Assembly (NCBI GenBank): GCA_015143735.1
Contig: VKHC01000334.1
Span: 1-13,173 of the forward strand
Reading direction: 5' to 3'
Length of the DNA: 13,173 bases
Origin: Synura sp. LO234KE
Taxonomy: Eukaryota; Sar; Synurophyceae; Synurales; Mallomonadaceae
Shown: positions 1-8,128 of the stretch, in pieces
Layout: every line of letters begins with the position of its first letter
How positions within the stretch are numbered: the stretch's first letter is position 1
The notes under the pieces: generated by a model
Database searches by the model: none
The model's input: the letters and a program-made list of their open reading frames with translations, nothing else
Told to the model about the DNA's origin: nothing
Translations under genes and position numbers: made by a program

Positions 1-228
1 ATACCTGCCCCACCACACACTATACCACTCCACCTCGTTGGGTAAGCTATACACCAACTCCCTATACCTGCCCCACCGCACACTATACCACTCCACCTCC
101 TTGGGTACGCTATACACCAACTCCCTACACCTGCCCCACCACATACTCATATCACTCCACCTCCTTGGGTACGCTATACACCAACTTTCTAAACCTGCCC
201 CACCATACACCCATACCACTCCACCTCC
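1..228. repeat. 63-bp minisatellite, about 3.6 copies, cut by the window start
   Basis: Units begin at 1, 64, 127 and 191 with spacings of 63, 63 and 64 bp; the last is partial. Each unit carries ACCTGCCCCACC, CCACTCCACCTCC, TTGGGTACGC and TATACACCAACT. The plus strand is C-rich and almost free of G runs, so the minus strand carries regular GGTGGGGCAGG tracts. The match to the unit stops after CCACCTCC at about 228, where LRR-coding sequence of the opposite strand begins. The open frames across it (38-232 and 165-371, plus) follow from the array lacking stops and are not called as genes. Confidence 0.9.
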
Positions 229-1250
229 CTAATTATAATCACACCTCTGTTGCTCAATTTTCATTTCCAGGTTGCTATATTTATTATGCAGTTTACACAG
301 TCGTAAGGCTTCCAAACCCTCGTCTTCGATTTCATTATAGGACAGATTTAAATTTTTTAATTGGCCTGTAAACCCATAACCCGCCAGAGTATGTGCACCA
401 GCGTCTCTAATCCGATTATATCTTAGATCCAGGTAAATGAGACTGCTCAGAAAAGGCGATTGCGATAACAACATAATGCCGTCACTTCCAATTGCGTTAT
501 AGCTCGGATCCAGAGAGATCATATTATTGAAAATACCGTACGCTGCTAGTACCTTCAGCCTGCAGTCCATTATCTCATTACCATTTAAATTGAGATTCTT
601 CATATTTTCGATATTATCGACATATAGGGACTGGGCTTAATCCACTCGATATAAGTCGTGGTTGCCGTCTAGGTCCAGACTGCTTAGGTTCATTAACAAA
701 GGGGTGTTATCCAACATCGACAAAACAGAAGAAGTTGTTCTAACATGGCTCAGATCCAAGGAGGTTATGCCACTACAGACTAAGCGCTGAAGTTGTTCGC
801 GTAAACTGCGTCGATTCGAGACGTAACATGAACGGATTTCGGTGTATGATATATCCAAAGTAGAAAGACAACGGCAATATTCCGATTCTAGAATATGCAT
901 CAGCCCATATGCAGTTATGCTACATCCCCTGAGCCCCAGTTTGGTCAGCCGTTGGAGATTAGTGGATCTAACTAATTCCATTATACCCTCGTCGCCAATT
1001 TGTCGGTTGTGATGATGTTCAGTATCAGCCTAGCCAGATTTTCTAAGTAAGGGGATTTTGAAATGTGGGACTTAGACCCATTCATCGGTGTACAATTTTG
1101 CACGATTAAAATCTATAGTGAATCATCCAGGAGATTAATCTTGGTTAAAATCACGGTGAAGGATGGTGAAGCACCATAGAAAAGATTATCTTCTCTTGGG
1201 AGATTAAGGCGGCTGCACGGGCAACAGATGGATGATTTTCTATTACCACA
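229..1250 (-). pseudogene. Leucine-rich-repeat (RNI-like) protein, decayed
   Basis: Reading leftwards from 1250, about nine LRRs of 25-30 residues are visible. Examples are SPYLENLARLILN, LTKLGLRGCSI, LSTLDISYTEI, ITSLDLSHV, LSSLDLDGN, MKNLNLNGNEI, MISLDPSYNAI, LIYLDLRYNRI and LKNLNLSYNEIEDEG. The LxxLxLxxNxI plus DEG/DAG pattern is that of ribonuclease-inhibitor-type repeats, which bind protein partners. The frame is broken by TAG at 1113-1115, by a shift near 1005-1017 (a single lost base would join SPYLENLARLILN to NRQIGDEGIMELV), and by TAA at 637-639. Repeat sequence continues on both sides of each break, so these are lesions and not gene ends. The last stop, TAG at 229-231, sits exactly where the minisatellite starts, so the natural C-terminus may be lost. 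Sequencing indels could mimic the shift. Which LRR subfamily this is cannot be told. Confidence 0.85.
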
Positions 1251-1688
1251 TTAATCTCATAAATGAAAAGGACGATGATTAAGCACAGTTTCTGGTGTCA
1301 GATTGAAGATGAAGTTCTGAAAACAAGACGGTATCTGTATATGATGAAACTTATTATGTTTGATTGAGATGGTTTGAGAAGCACGAAATGGTGCTTTCAG
1401 AACGATATAAATCTGGTTTCCTGCGTCAAAATGATTCATATTATCGGCAGTGAATAATTTAAATAAATTTATTCTCTTCAGTAGTCAATCGAGGAGAATA
1501 AAGTTATTTAACTTATTCAGCACTGGTGATGGTGTCATTCCAACAAGAACATTTCTTGGAGCTGCACCATTCGGCTGCATCAAAAAAATGGTATTTTCTT
1601 GGGATGACATTTTATCATATTCGCTCATATTGGTATTGAATGAGCTCAACGTTTGTACTTTATTTCTACAACTCATTCGTCTTGTCAT
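1251..1688 (-). pseudogene. Probable N-terminal extension of the LRR relic, unrecognised
   Basis: The frame that holds the first LRRs continues upstream, in register, to an ATG at 1686-1688. Over 1688-984 (235 codons) it contains only four stops: TGA 1485-1487, TGA 1257-1259, TAA 1251-1253 and TAG 1113-1115. About fourteen would be expected by chance at this base composition, so decayed coding sequence is likely. The translation contains MSSQENTIFLMQPNGAAP early and GNQIYIVLKAPFRASQTISI after the first TGA. No domain was recognised and there is no F-box. A second frame across 1178-1303 is also open, with SVARAAALISQEKIIFSM, so another frameshift may lie near 1170-1260. An overlapping plus-strand frame (1450-1722) starts at TTG and is taken as a shadow. 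Confidence 0.4.
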
Positions 1689-2472
1689 AAATCGCCGAAC
1701 AGATCGATATTTTGATGTATAGTGCAGGTGTTTTATTTGTAATAGTAGCTACCCTTACTTATTTAGTTTATGATATATTACGCCTAGATATATTTTGGAA
1801 CACAATATTCTAGATGTCAAGTGAGTCTTGCTAATGTTATCACAAATATGTTATTTTTTCGTCGAAATCTTTATTCCTTCAATATTTTCCTGTTAGATTC
1901 TCCATAAAGTTAAATTAATTTTAAGAATATGTATTGAGAAAATTTGAATTATATCGTAGAATAGTTATGGCTGTAGTTACCGTAAATTTAATTCGACTCT
2001 CTGCAATATTTTCATCGCTTCAGAAGAAAAAATCAAAAATAGTTCTTTTTACTTTTAACTATATTTATGTGCAACTACCATTGCTTCGCGATATTCTGAG
2101 TGAAGCATACGACTTCAGCTGTTATTTAGCGTACGGCTTGTTACTTCAATATTCTGACCCGTAACATACTGTTGGTTATTGAGTGGAGCTGGGGACTAGT
2201 ACGATCAGCGCGGCGCATTCCTCAACCTGCTGCAGGTATAATCTTTCATAGAAAATAATGCAAGTTGAACAAAGACGGTATTCCTACCTTTCCGTACTGA
2301 CCTGATTGCTAGTCCTCTGACAATCGCCGTGGCCCACGCAACGGAAGAGCACTCTCCTACCCCTCCTCGCTCTACACAAACACAATATTTGCACCCAGCC
2401 ACTTACTAAACTCGTTCACTTTCTCCCCACCTACTCTGCTTTCTTCACATCTTGAATTCCGCTGGTGTACGT
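1689..2472. other. No recognisable gene; one weak small ORF at 1967-2164 (+)
   Basis: The stretch is AT-rich. The best open frame runs from an ATG at 1967 to a stop at 2162-2164 (+), 65 residues. It begins MAVVTVNLIRLSAIFSSL, followed by a KKK cluster, and resembles no family I know. The region around 2170-2450 is richer in G+C and has only stop-limited frames on both strands. No RNA gene, array or clear splice pair was seen. Confidence 0.3.
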
Positions 2473-2706
2473 ATGTTATCTTCACTCAGGCATTCGTATC
2501 TACCCCGCAGGCACCCACTCTATGACTTCACTTCAATCTTTTGGCACCAAGTCTGCTCCCGGAGGATATTTACAGTTAACCATTGGGGGCGTCTGTCGTC
2601 CTCGTATCCACAGACAGTAAGCAAATATCCTCATGTATCTAAAATACTTTCTGGATATAAGCCGGAGAAGCGAGGTCTAGTATTTGACAGTTACCTGCTG
2701 AGATAA
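2473..2706 (+). CDS. Hypothetical small protein or first exon, possible mitochondrial presequence
   Basis: An open frame runs from the ATG at 2473 to TGA at 2704-2706, 77 residues. The frame is open further upstream to a TTG at 2452, but the ATG is the likelier start. The first 25 residues, beginning MLSSLRHSYLPRRHPLYDF, contain four Arg, two His and one acidic residue. Arg and aromatic residues continue to be common after that. This composition is typical of mitochondrial targeting presequences, so the frame could be a stand-alone small protein or the first exon of a spliced gene. No conserved domain was recognised and no convincing downstream exon was found. The ORF is short enough to be chance. 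Its neighbours are non-coding and give no functional hint. Confidence 0.2.
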   Translation: MLSSLRHSYLPRRHPLYDFTSIFWHQVCSRRIFTVNHWGRLSSSYPQTVSKYPHVSKILSGYKPEKRGLVFDSYLLR

Positions 2707-2886
2707 CCCTCGTAAATATATACGATTTGCACGTTTCACCCCTCAATAATTTACTTGATGAATGGTGAAAATTTCATATATTCCAATAACACGTCGACGT
2801 CTATGATTCAGCTAAAAAAAAGTATTGGAATTGCGGGACATACGAATTTCACATCAATAGCAGCAGCCATATTTTTGCTATATTGT

Positions 2887-2934
2887 GCCATTCAGCTATT
2901 AAGAACGGCAAATAGTTCTTGATAGCCAAATGGC
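2887..2934. repeat. Strong imperfect inverted repeat (two-stage hairpin)
   Basis: The outer arms GCCATT (2887-2892) and AATGGC (2929-2934) pair perfectly. After a symmetrical CA/CA interruption, the inner arms GCTATTAAGAAC (2895-2906) and GTTCTTGATAGC (2915-2926) pair over 12 bp with a single G-U wobble. The loop is GGCAAATA (2907-2914). Eighteen paired positions in a 48-bp span are unlikely by chance in an unconstrained stretch. It could be the core of a small foldback or MITE-like element, or a structured RNA. Longer terminal inverted repeats were not found around it. Confidence 0.6.
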
Positions 2935-3052
2935 TTAACACGGCATAGTACTCATAACCCGTTTAGAGAATTACCGAACGACTCCAGCACTTAGTGTGCA
3001 ACAAATTGACAACAATTTACCTCCAATCTCTTAATAAAATCGTTGTCCTTTG

Positions 3053-3123
3053 TTGAGGAATTTTGCGTTCATCATAATCCAGGTTTGACACTTTTTGAGT
3101 GTTTGGATTAACACTTTCCTCAA
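3053..3123. repeat. Nested weak hairpin
   Basis: Three arm pairs are nested: TTGAGGAA (3053-3060) with TTCCTCAA (3116-3123), TAATCC (3075-3080) with GGATTA (3105-3110), and ACACT (3088-3092) with AGTGT (3098-3102). The internal gaps are unequal (14 versus 5 nt outside the middle stem), so the fold would be bulged. It may be fortuitous. Confidence 0.3.
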
Positions 3124-3140
3124 TTATGCTCATAATACTT

Positions 3141-3182
3141 CGTCATAATGCTCTCGTCATAATGCTCTCGTCATAATGAATT
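3141..3182. repeat. 14-bp tandem repeat, 2.7 copies
   Basis: CGTCATAATGCTCT occurs at 3141-3154 and 3155-3168. The third copy at 3169-3182 matches over its first nine bases. A related CTCATAATACTT lies just upstream at 3129-3140. This looks like simple slippage or duplication. Confidence 0.75.
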
Positions 3183-3743
3183 AGTCTGGCTGTCTATCTG
3201 AGCTGAGCTCATCCTCACCTTCATCTATCATGATCGTGCCTTCGGTACTTTCACGATTACGCGCTTTCACCAATATGATACTCTTCACAACCTTTGATCC
3301 TCCGCAATCCCCTGAGGTTGCTTAGACCGCGTAGTAGTTGCTTAATGCAAGAAGCGAAAACCATAATGAAACAATAAATTCATAAGTTGAAATCAACTAT
3401 TTTCGTGCCATCCCTAACGTACCTTATTAGTTTCAAAAAAGGGTAGTCACTCTTTTGGCATTTCCCTCATCTATGAAGCAATAGGCATAAATGTGTGTTT
3501 ATATACACAGCACATATATTGTGAGATATTTTGACGGAATATTTTATTTTATTTTTTATATATATTTACCAACTATTTTTGACAGATTACTATTTTACAC
3601 TTTTATGCACAAGATAGTTGGAATTTAGCTATTAGATAGATTGAGCACCAGGAATATTTCTTGTAGGTCACAGAGTACCTGCTGAGTGGAACCTTTGGTA
3701 CGCATTTGGTGATCTCTTTATTTATATATCGAGTTCCTTTCGT

Positions 3744-3951
3744 ATCGCGCCCTGCCCATCACCCGCGATACCTGTCCATCGTTCCACATACCCGCCCATC
3801 TCCCCATATACCTTTGTATCTCTCCCGCGCCCTGCCTATCGCCTCATATACCTCTCCATCGCCTCAGTTACCTCTCCATCGCCCCACATACCTGCCCGTC
3901 GCCCGAGATACCTCCCCATTGCTCCCGTGCCCTGCCCATCGCCCCAGATAC
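3744..3951. repeat. C-rich array, basic unit about 20 bp
   Basis: About ten units of the form CCCATCGCCCCACATACCTG follow one another. Variants carry GATACC, GTTACC, TATACC or GTGCCC at the same phase. The array belongs to the same family as 6093-6655 and has the same variant types, including TCCCGTGCCCTGCCCATCG. It starts near CGTATCGCGCCC and ends at CCCCAGATAC before unique sequence. The minus strand has a GGGG or GGG run in almost every unit. The frame 3706-3987 (+) through it has a proline-, histidine- and tyrosine-rich translation and is taken as a product of the repeat. Confidence 0.9.
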
Positions 3952-4037
3952 TGTGGTAAATTCCAGTCTCAAGCCTTTGGAATATAGATTGTAACTTACT
4001 TGGAAACCAACGTTTAATTTAAGCTGTTTCTTCCTTT

Positions 4038-4476
4038 ATGAGCTCCCTTAAACCTTTTCTTGAAACCAGCGAACTTCGTAGTTTGCTGTCTTGAACTGAT
4101 CAAAAATCACCCCTGGATTTTATCCTAGAACAAATTACCTAGCTTTACCAAGACAAGTTCCTAAAAGACCAAGAATTAGCTAAAAAGAAGCTACTTCCAG
4201 AAAAACCAACTTAAATTAAAATAATTGTAGTGTTAGAAGTGTGCACAGTGTCTTGACAGTTACCGTTGACATTTCAAAACCGCAAAATGTGATTTCCACG
4301 CTTCTGATGAAATATCTCATGATATTGACACTATTAGCAATTCAAACGTTCATCGACCTAATCGGTTTGGCCCAGAGCAAATATCATTAAAAGTTGCAAG
4401 TAGTAAATGTCAATGTGTGATGAAAAGCAGAATTGTGCTATGCTTTTATAAAAGCAATAAAAATAATGGAATGTAG
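4038..4476 (+). pseudogene. Possible decayed coding region, family unknown
   Basis: An ATG at 4038 opens a frame reading MSSLKPFLETSELRSLLS. It is then interrupted by TGA (4092-4094) and TAG (4140-4142) and ends at TAA (4212-4214). The pieces between the stops, such as SPLDFILEQIT and FLKDQELAKKKLLPEKPT, look like a charged helical protein. A second frame, 4270-4476, has 68 codons without a stop and reads ASDEISHDIDTISN and RPNRFGPEQISLKV; a shift near 4215-4270 would be needed to link it. An overlapping hydrophobic frame in the same interval is also open. No family was recognised. The call rests only on coding-like composition and local lack of stops, so chance remains possible. Confidence 0.28.
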
Positions 4477-5394
4477 TGCAGGACACGATAAAATGAATAT
4501 AGATTATTGAATAGCTAGATAAAAGACTCATTTACTCAAATTTTTACTGTTTAACTGGTCATGTGTGTAGAGATAGAAAATATGACTTCAGCAAAATCCC
4601 TAGTATTTCATAATTTTGCAAATGAGTTATCTCCATGAGTTGTTAACCAAATTCAATAAAACTTTTAGATTCTTGATCAGCAAAGGTCAGGTAATGATTG
4701 GACATCCAAGAAAATGGAACCAGGTAAGCTCGTATCAACAACTTCCATTTTGACCGTATCTGACTCTTTAACTTCCAATTGTCCAGCATATCCCCCAAGG
4801 CCAACACATCCAAGATAAGTCCATATAATCATCATAAACATGTTTTAGCATGATTTCCTAATTTATAGTACCGCCAGACAACTCCATTTCTGAATAAAAT
4901 CCACCTGCCAGCTCAATGCTCATCCACAGCTCAAGGAACAGGTAAGCACAGCAAGTGACCAGACTCTTCCATCTATATGTGACGATTCGGGTACCTCAAC
5001 CATATTAGGTAAGACGTTTCTTACTTGACAGTCACTCGTATCTCGATAAATTACCAAAGATCCCGCTGTAAACAGGTCCCCAATAAACTCCGACACCAGG
5101 GATAATGTCAACAAAACTAACGCTGCAGCTACCGACCATACCGCTGCTCCAGCATGTAATTGAGGTAAGATCCGACATGCATGCGATCCCAAATAGCCCA
5201 GACTTGACCAGTACGCTCTCCTTAGAAAAGGTTCCTTCCTCACTTCTTAACCCTCAGCCGGTCACCTAACACGCACTCCAACCCCATACTCCTGAGCACG
5301 CCTACCAATCCAGCTCTCATATAATGTCACTCAGGTCTCTCCGCCGCTGCTGAGGATGTCTCCTGAGCCAAACCTCGCCTTGGACCTCACCACC
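4477..5394 (+). other. Left flank of the first LTR-like element; no clear gene, possible intron at 4942-5031
   Basis: From about 4860 the sequence becomes richer in C and A, resembling the left flank of the second LTR-like element at about 10410. Both have a short frame with Pro-Pro-(Asp/Asn)-Asn followed by a GT donor: CAG|GTAAGC at 4939-4947 here, CAG|GTAACC at 10502-10510 there. A pyrimidine-rich acceptor, TTACTTGACAG, ends at 5031, which would give a 90-bp intron. After splicing the frame soon meets TAA, so no protein can be proposed. A minus-strand frame at 4920-5243 (107 codons, GTG start only) contains a hydrophobic stretch but lacks an ATG and is not called. Confidence 0.25.
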
Positions 5395-5615
5395 TGTGAC
5401 CGTCCGTTACACTCTCACACCTGTCACGACACAACACCCCCACCCTGTCTGAACCTTATGCTATTCTATATGATATGAAAGTGTGTATGATGTACGTGAT
5501 GCGTAACGTAATTAAGTTCAGTTTAAGTCTTCTGGATTTATATATTACTACCTAGGCTACCAAGACCACTAGTATAGAAGTAAGAAGTAAGTGTAAGTAG
5601 CAAAATAAAAGTGTC

Positions 5616-5662
5616 CCGTAAATTACGGCTAGATCCCAGCAGTGGAGTTACACTGCCTGCTG
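5616..5662 (+). other. Hairpin cassette, instance 1
   Basis: A near-perfect palindrome, CCGTAA-A-TTACGG (5616-5628), is followed by a second stem. There CAG plus CAGTG (5637-5644) pairs with CACTG and CTG (5651-5660) around the loop GAGTTA (5645-5650), with one bulged C. The same order of CCGT..ATTACGG, GGNTAG and a GAG-loop hairpin recurs at 11051-11102. Confidence 0.6.
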
Positions 5663-5867
5663 ATCAGTCAATAAACATAGGTACAAGAGTAGATAGGGCA
5701 AAAGCATAGCATAGAATAGGTAGCAGAACAAACCACACAGTAGTGTAACAAGTGACCTAGCCCGCTACTACTAAACCATACAGCTAATGACCCGTGACCA
5801 AAGCCAACCCACTCGTGAACCAAGATAAAGTATGCAAGTGTATGTAGTAAAAGCAACCTAAACCCCT

Positions 5868-5923
5868 GGCGCTGCTAGACAAGCGCCCCCGTAGATCACG
5901 GATAGATCTACCTACAGTGTAGG
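5868..5923 (+). other. Hairpin cassette, instance 2
   Basis: Three stems follow one another: GGCGCT (5868-5873) with AGCGCC (5882-5887), GTAGATC (5891-5897) with GATCTAC (5905-5911), and CCTAC-AGT-GTAGG (5911-5923). The segment CCGTAGATCACGGATAGATC is clearly related to the CCGT..ATTACGG..TAG core of the other two instances. The stem bases downstream differ. Confidence 0.6.
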
Positions 5924-6092
5924 TTGAATCAGTACAGTTGTAAAGTATAAGAGCAGGATAGAATCTAAGTGAAGTGTAGTATAGGTGTATCAAGTGTACC
6001 GAAGTGGATAGGAGTCCAGATAATGTCACAGTCACAGCAGCACGCAAAAACGTGCAAGCCGAAACGTGTTATGCGACTGCTATGTCCCAACA

Positions 6093-6655
6093 ATACCTCC
6101 CCATCGCACCACATACCTGCCCATCGTTCCACATACCTTCCCATCGCCCATATACCTTACCATCGCCCCACATTCCTCTCCATAGCCCCAGTTACCTCTC
6201 TATCGCTCCCGTGCACTGTTCATCACCCCAGATACCTCCCCATCGTTCCACATACCTGCCCAGCGCCCCATATACCACTAGATCGCCTTACATACCTCTT
6301 CATCGCCCCAGTTACCTCTCCATCGCCCCACATACCTGCCCATCGCTCCCGTGCCCTGCCCATCTTCCCATATACCTTTCCATCGCCCCATATACCTCTC
6401 CATGGCCCCACATACCTGCCCGTCGCCCAAGATACCACTCACTCACTCCCGTAACCTAATCATCACCCCAGTTACCTCTCCATCGCCCCACATCCCGGCC
6501 CATCTCCCCATATACCTCCATATCTCACCCGCTTCCTGCCAATCGCACACCCCATATATACCTCTCCATCGTCCCACATACCTGCCCGTCGCCCGAGATA
6601 CCACTCCATCACTCCCGTGCCCTGTTCATCACCCCAGATACCTTCCCATCGTACC
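6093..6655. repeat. C-rich array, basic unit about 20 bp, about 28 units
   Basis: The array starts directly after the CAACA end of LTR-like copy A and runs to CATCGTACC near 6655. Units follow CCATCGCCCCACATACCTGC, with interspersed variants TCCCGTGCCCTGCCCATC, CCAGTTACCTCT and CCATATACC. Some variants recur at spacings of several units, which suggests block duplication. All three plus frames are open across most of it because the unit lacks stops and 20 is not a multiple of three, so reading cycles through every phase. None of these frames is called as a gene. The minus strand is G-rich with GGGG/GGG runs in register. Confidence 0.92.
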
Positions 6656-7708
6656 GGTCGCTTTAAAAATACCTATCAGACGTAATATATAACAAGAAAT
6701 CGCATCTTCTTGATACTTAAGTTCCAGTTTTGATATATAAAATTTCAATTGCCGCGGATATAAGCGAATAGTTCTACGTTTTTATAGTAGCAGTAATTAA
6801 TATTTGTGCAAATACTGGTTGGTGGCAAAGAGCCAGTTGCTGTAGCTGCAGGTGTTTCTTTCAGAAGAATCATTTTCTTCTGCTTTAGTTCAATAGTCGG
6901 AACCACCAAGAGTCGAAAACTTAATGACTCACAAAAATGGGCGACCGCTCGCTCCTAAAACGTCCTTAGCTATCACTTCACCCGAATGACGCACCATGCG
7001 AACAAGAACCAGCCATCTACATCGTAAGCAGCCATCTTTTCGTTCGCTGTACATAATGGCTAGCTTTCGTCGCTACCAACTGCAATCGTTTCCTTATCCC
7101 TCCTCCTTCGCTCCGCAACTATCACCGTGAATTTTACTTCCCATCACACCAGCAAATTTGAAAAATCTTTCACTGCCCAGCACAATATTGTCCTGGTTTT
7201 TAACTCATCGCACCGCTTTCAAATTTAGTGATCCCCGCTCTCATGACTTGACAGTTCGCTAATTTGTGATTCTCATGACGCCTCGTCCCCATTAGAGTGT
7301 CAGCCACAGCCATTACATAATGAACTACCTAAAAATCTAAATTCACTGATATTACCATTAATTGAAGCAATTGGAATATGAAATGAAGTGTAGTAATTAA
7401 ATTGCAAGTCCGTTTCCGCCCTAATTTTTGAAACAATTTAAGAGGTAATTAAGTCCTTTGTGTTCTATTTTACATAATAATGAATTCGCTGTTGAGTTGT
7501 CGTTATATCTCGTCAAGTTAAATCCCTCAGCAAATGTAAATGAATCCATCGCCAAAAAATATGAACGGAGTTATCACCTGAATATACAAACGTCACATAC
7601 GTTACCAAATTAATATGCACGCTTTCATAAATCTGGAAGAACAGGCGACAAAATTTATTAGAGACCTGAACAACAACGCAAAATTGTGATTGCATTTGCA
7701 AATCGTAG
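6656..7708. other. Unique sequence without a supported gene
   Basis: Several stop-separated plus-strand frames occur. One between about 6803 and 7340 stays in a single phase with seven stops, for example MTHKNGRPLAPKTSLAITSP. Stops are not clearly fewer than chance, so no gene is called. A minus-strand frame at 7513-7701 (62 codons) has no recognisable domain. No repeats or RNA genes were seen. Confidence 0.3.
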
Positions 7709-8017
7709 TTAATTCAACAAGAGAAGTTATTTAAGAGTTCAAAGAATCATATCTTTCTCAGTGTTTTGTTTTTCTCTGTTGTGCGTCTTCCGCTGGAATT
7801 ATGGCGCGATATTATTGAATTTATACTTGGAAACTTTCTTCATATGAAAATTCGTTGCACCTTCGTTAGTAACAATTTTAAAAGTTTGCTGCAGATAATC
7901 CTACTTTTTTCTCATACTATATCATTATTAAATGCCGTGATACACGATATGAACTTCATTTACTATTTTTTTAAATGCACCGCATCTGTTGTTGTCAGCA
8001 CGAAAAACGTGGATTAG
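7709..8017 (+). pseudogene. F-box domain fragment
   Basis: The frame after a TAG at 7706-7708 runs to TAG at 8015-8017. From 7784 it reads RLPLELWRDIIEFIL, the hallmark first helix of an F-box (LPxElxxxIxxFl). TFVSNNFKSLL follows at about the distance expected for the VxxxwrxLl second part. F-box proteins recruit substrates to SCF ubiquitin ligases through SKP1. No ATG precedes the motif in this frame; the first ATG lies inside the domain, and upstream residues are hydrophobic and unrecognised. The downstream 50 residues are hydrophobic and not LRR-like. It is therefore a fragment: either an exon whose start was spliced in, or a relic. It faces the F-box/LRR relic at 8129-8832, tail to tail, with 111 bp between them. 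Confidence 0.55.
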
Positions 8018-8128
8018 GAGTGTCCAAATTCTTATAAGTATTGAACAAATAAGATTAATGAAAAGATGGCTGCTTAATGTTCTTGCCATCGCAAAGATTA
8101 GGCTAAGATGGGTGATTAATATTTTAAT

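Larger units (their letters stand above)
2707..3743. other. AT-rich stretch without recognisable genes; holds two hairpins and a short tandem repeat
   Basis: No open frame above 60 codons was found on either strand. The stretch contains the inverted repeat at 2887-2934, the nested hairpin at 3053-3123 and a 14-bp tandem repeat at 3141-3182, each annotated separately. The segment 3530-3610 is very AT-rich (runs of TATTTTATTTTATTTTT) and shows no other pattern. No tRNA-like fold was noticed. Confidence 0.4.
5395..6092 (+). mobile_element. LTR-like element, copy A (698 bp)
   Basis: The proposed ends are TGTGACC at 5395 and CCCAACA at 6086-6092, which gives the TG...CA ends expected of a long terminal repeat. 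Colinear similarity with copy B (10764-11208) defines the element. The shared blocks are TGTGACC plus GTCCGTTACAC (5402-5412), ATGCGTAA with AATTAA (about 5499), ACTAGTATAGAAGT (about 5568), CCGTAAATTACGG (5616-5628), AAGTGGATA (about 6002) and ATGCGACTGC...CAACA at the end. Copy A is about 250 bp longer because it holds a second hairpin cassette around 5868-5923. No 4-6 bp target duplication flanks it, and no primer-binding site or polypurine tract was recognised. It may be one LTR of a larger degraded element, a solo LTR with decayed flanks, or a non-autonomous repeat. The orientation is nominal. Confidence 0.55.

Noticed and set aside
38-371. Plus-strand frames over the first minisatellite
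   Set aside because: They are products of a stop-poor 63-bp repeat. The second frame also runs antisense through the LRR relic.
4304-4330. CTGATGA followed by the perfect hairpin AATATC-TCAT-GATATT
   Set aside because: The hairpin resembles hammerhead stem II, but it is followed by GACAC where the core needs GAAA. No matching stem I or III was found.
4920-5243. Minus-strand 107-codon frame with a hydrophobic stretch (AALVLLTLSLV)
   Set aside because: It has only a GTG start, no recognised domain, and lies in the flank of the LTR-like element. A plus-strand reading of the same bases is equally protein-like, so neither is supported.
5385-6097. Target-site duplication around LTR-like copy A
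   Set aside because: CCACC lies before TGTGACC and ATACC after CAACA. They share only ACC, not at matching positions, so no duplication can be claimed. Copy B (TAGCT and TATGT) likewise shows none.
5969-6692. Three overlapping long plus-strand frames rich in Pro, His, Tyr and Ser
   Set aside because: They run through the 20-bp array in all phases at once. A stop-free unit whose length is not a multiple of three keeps every frame open, so the frames follow from the repeat and not from selection on protein.
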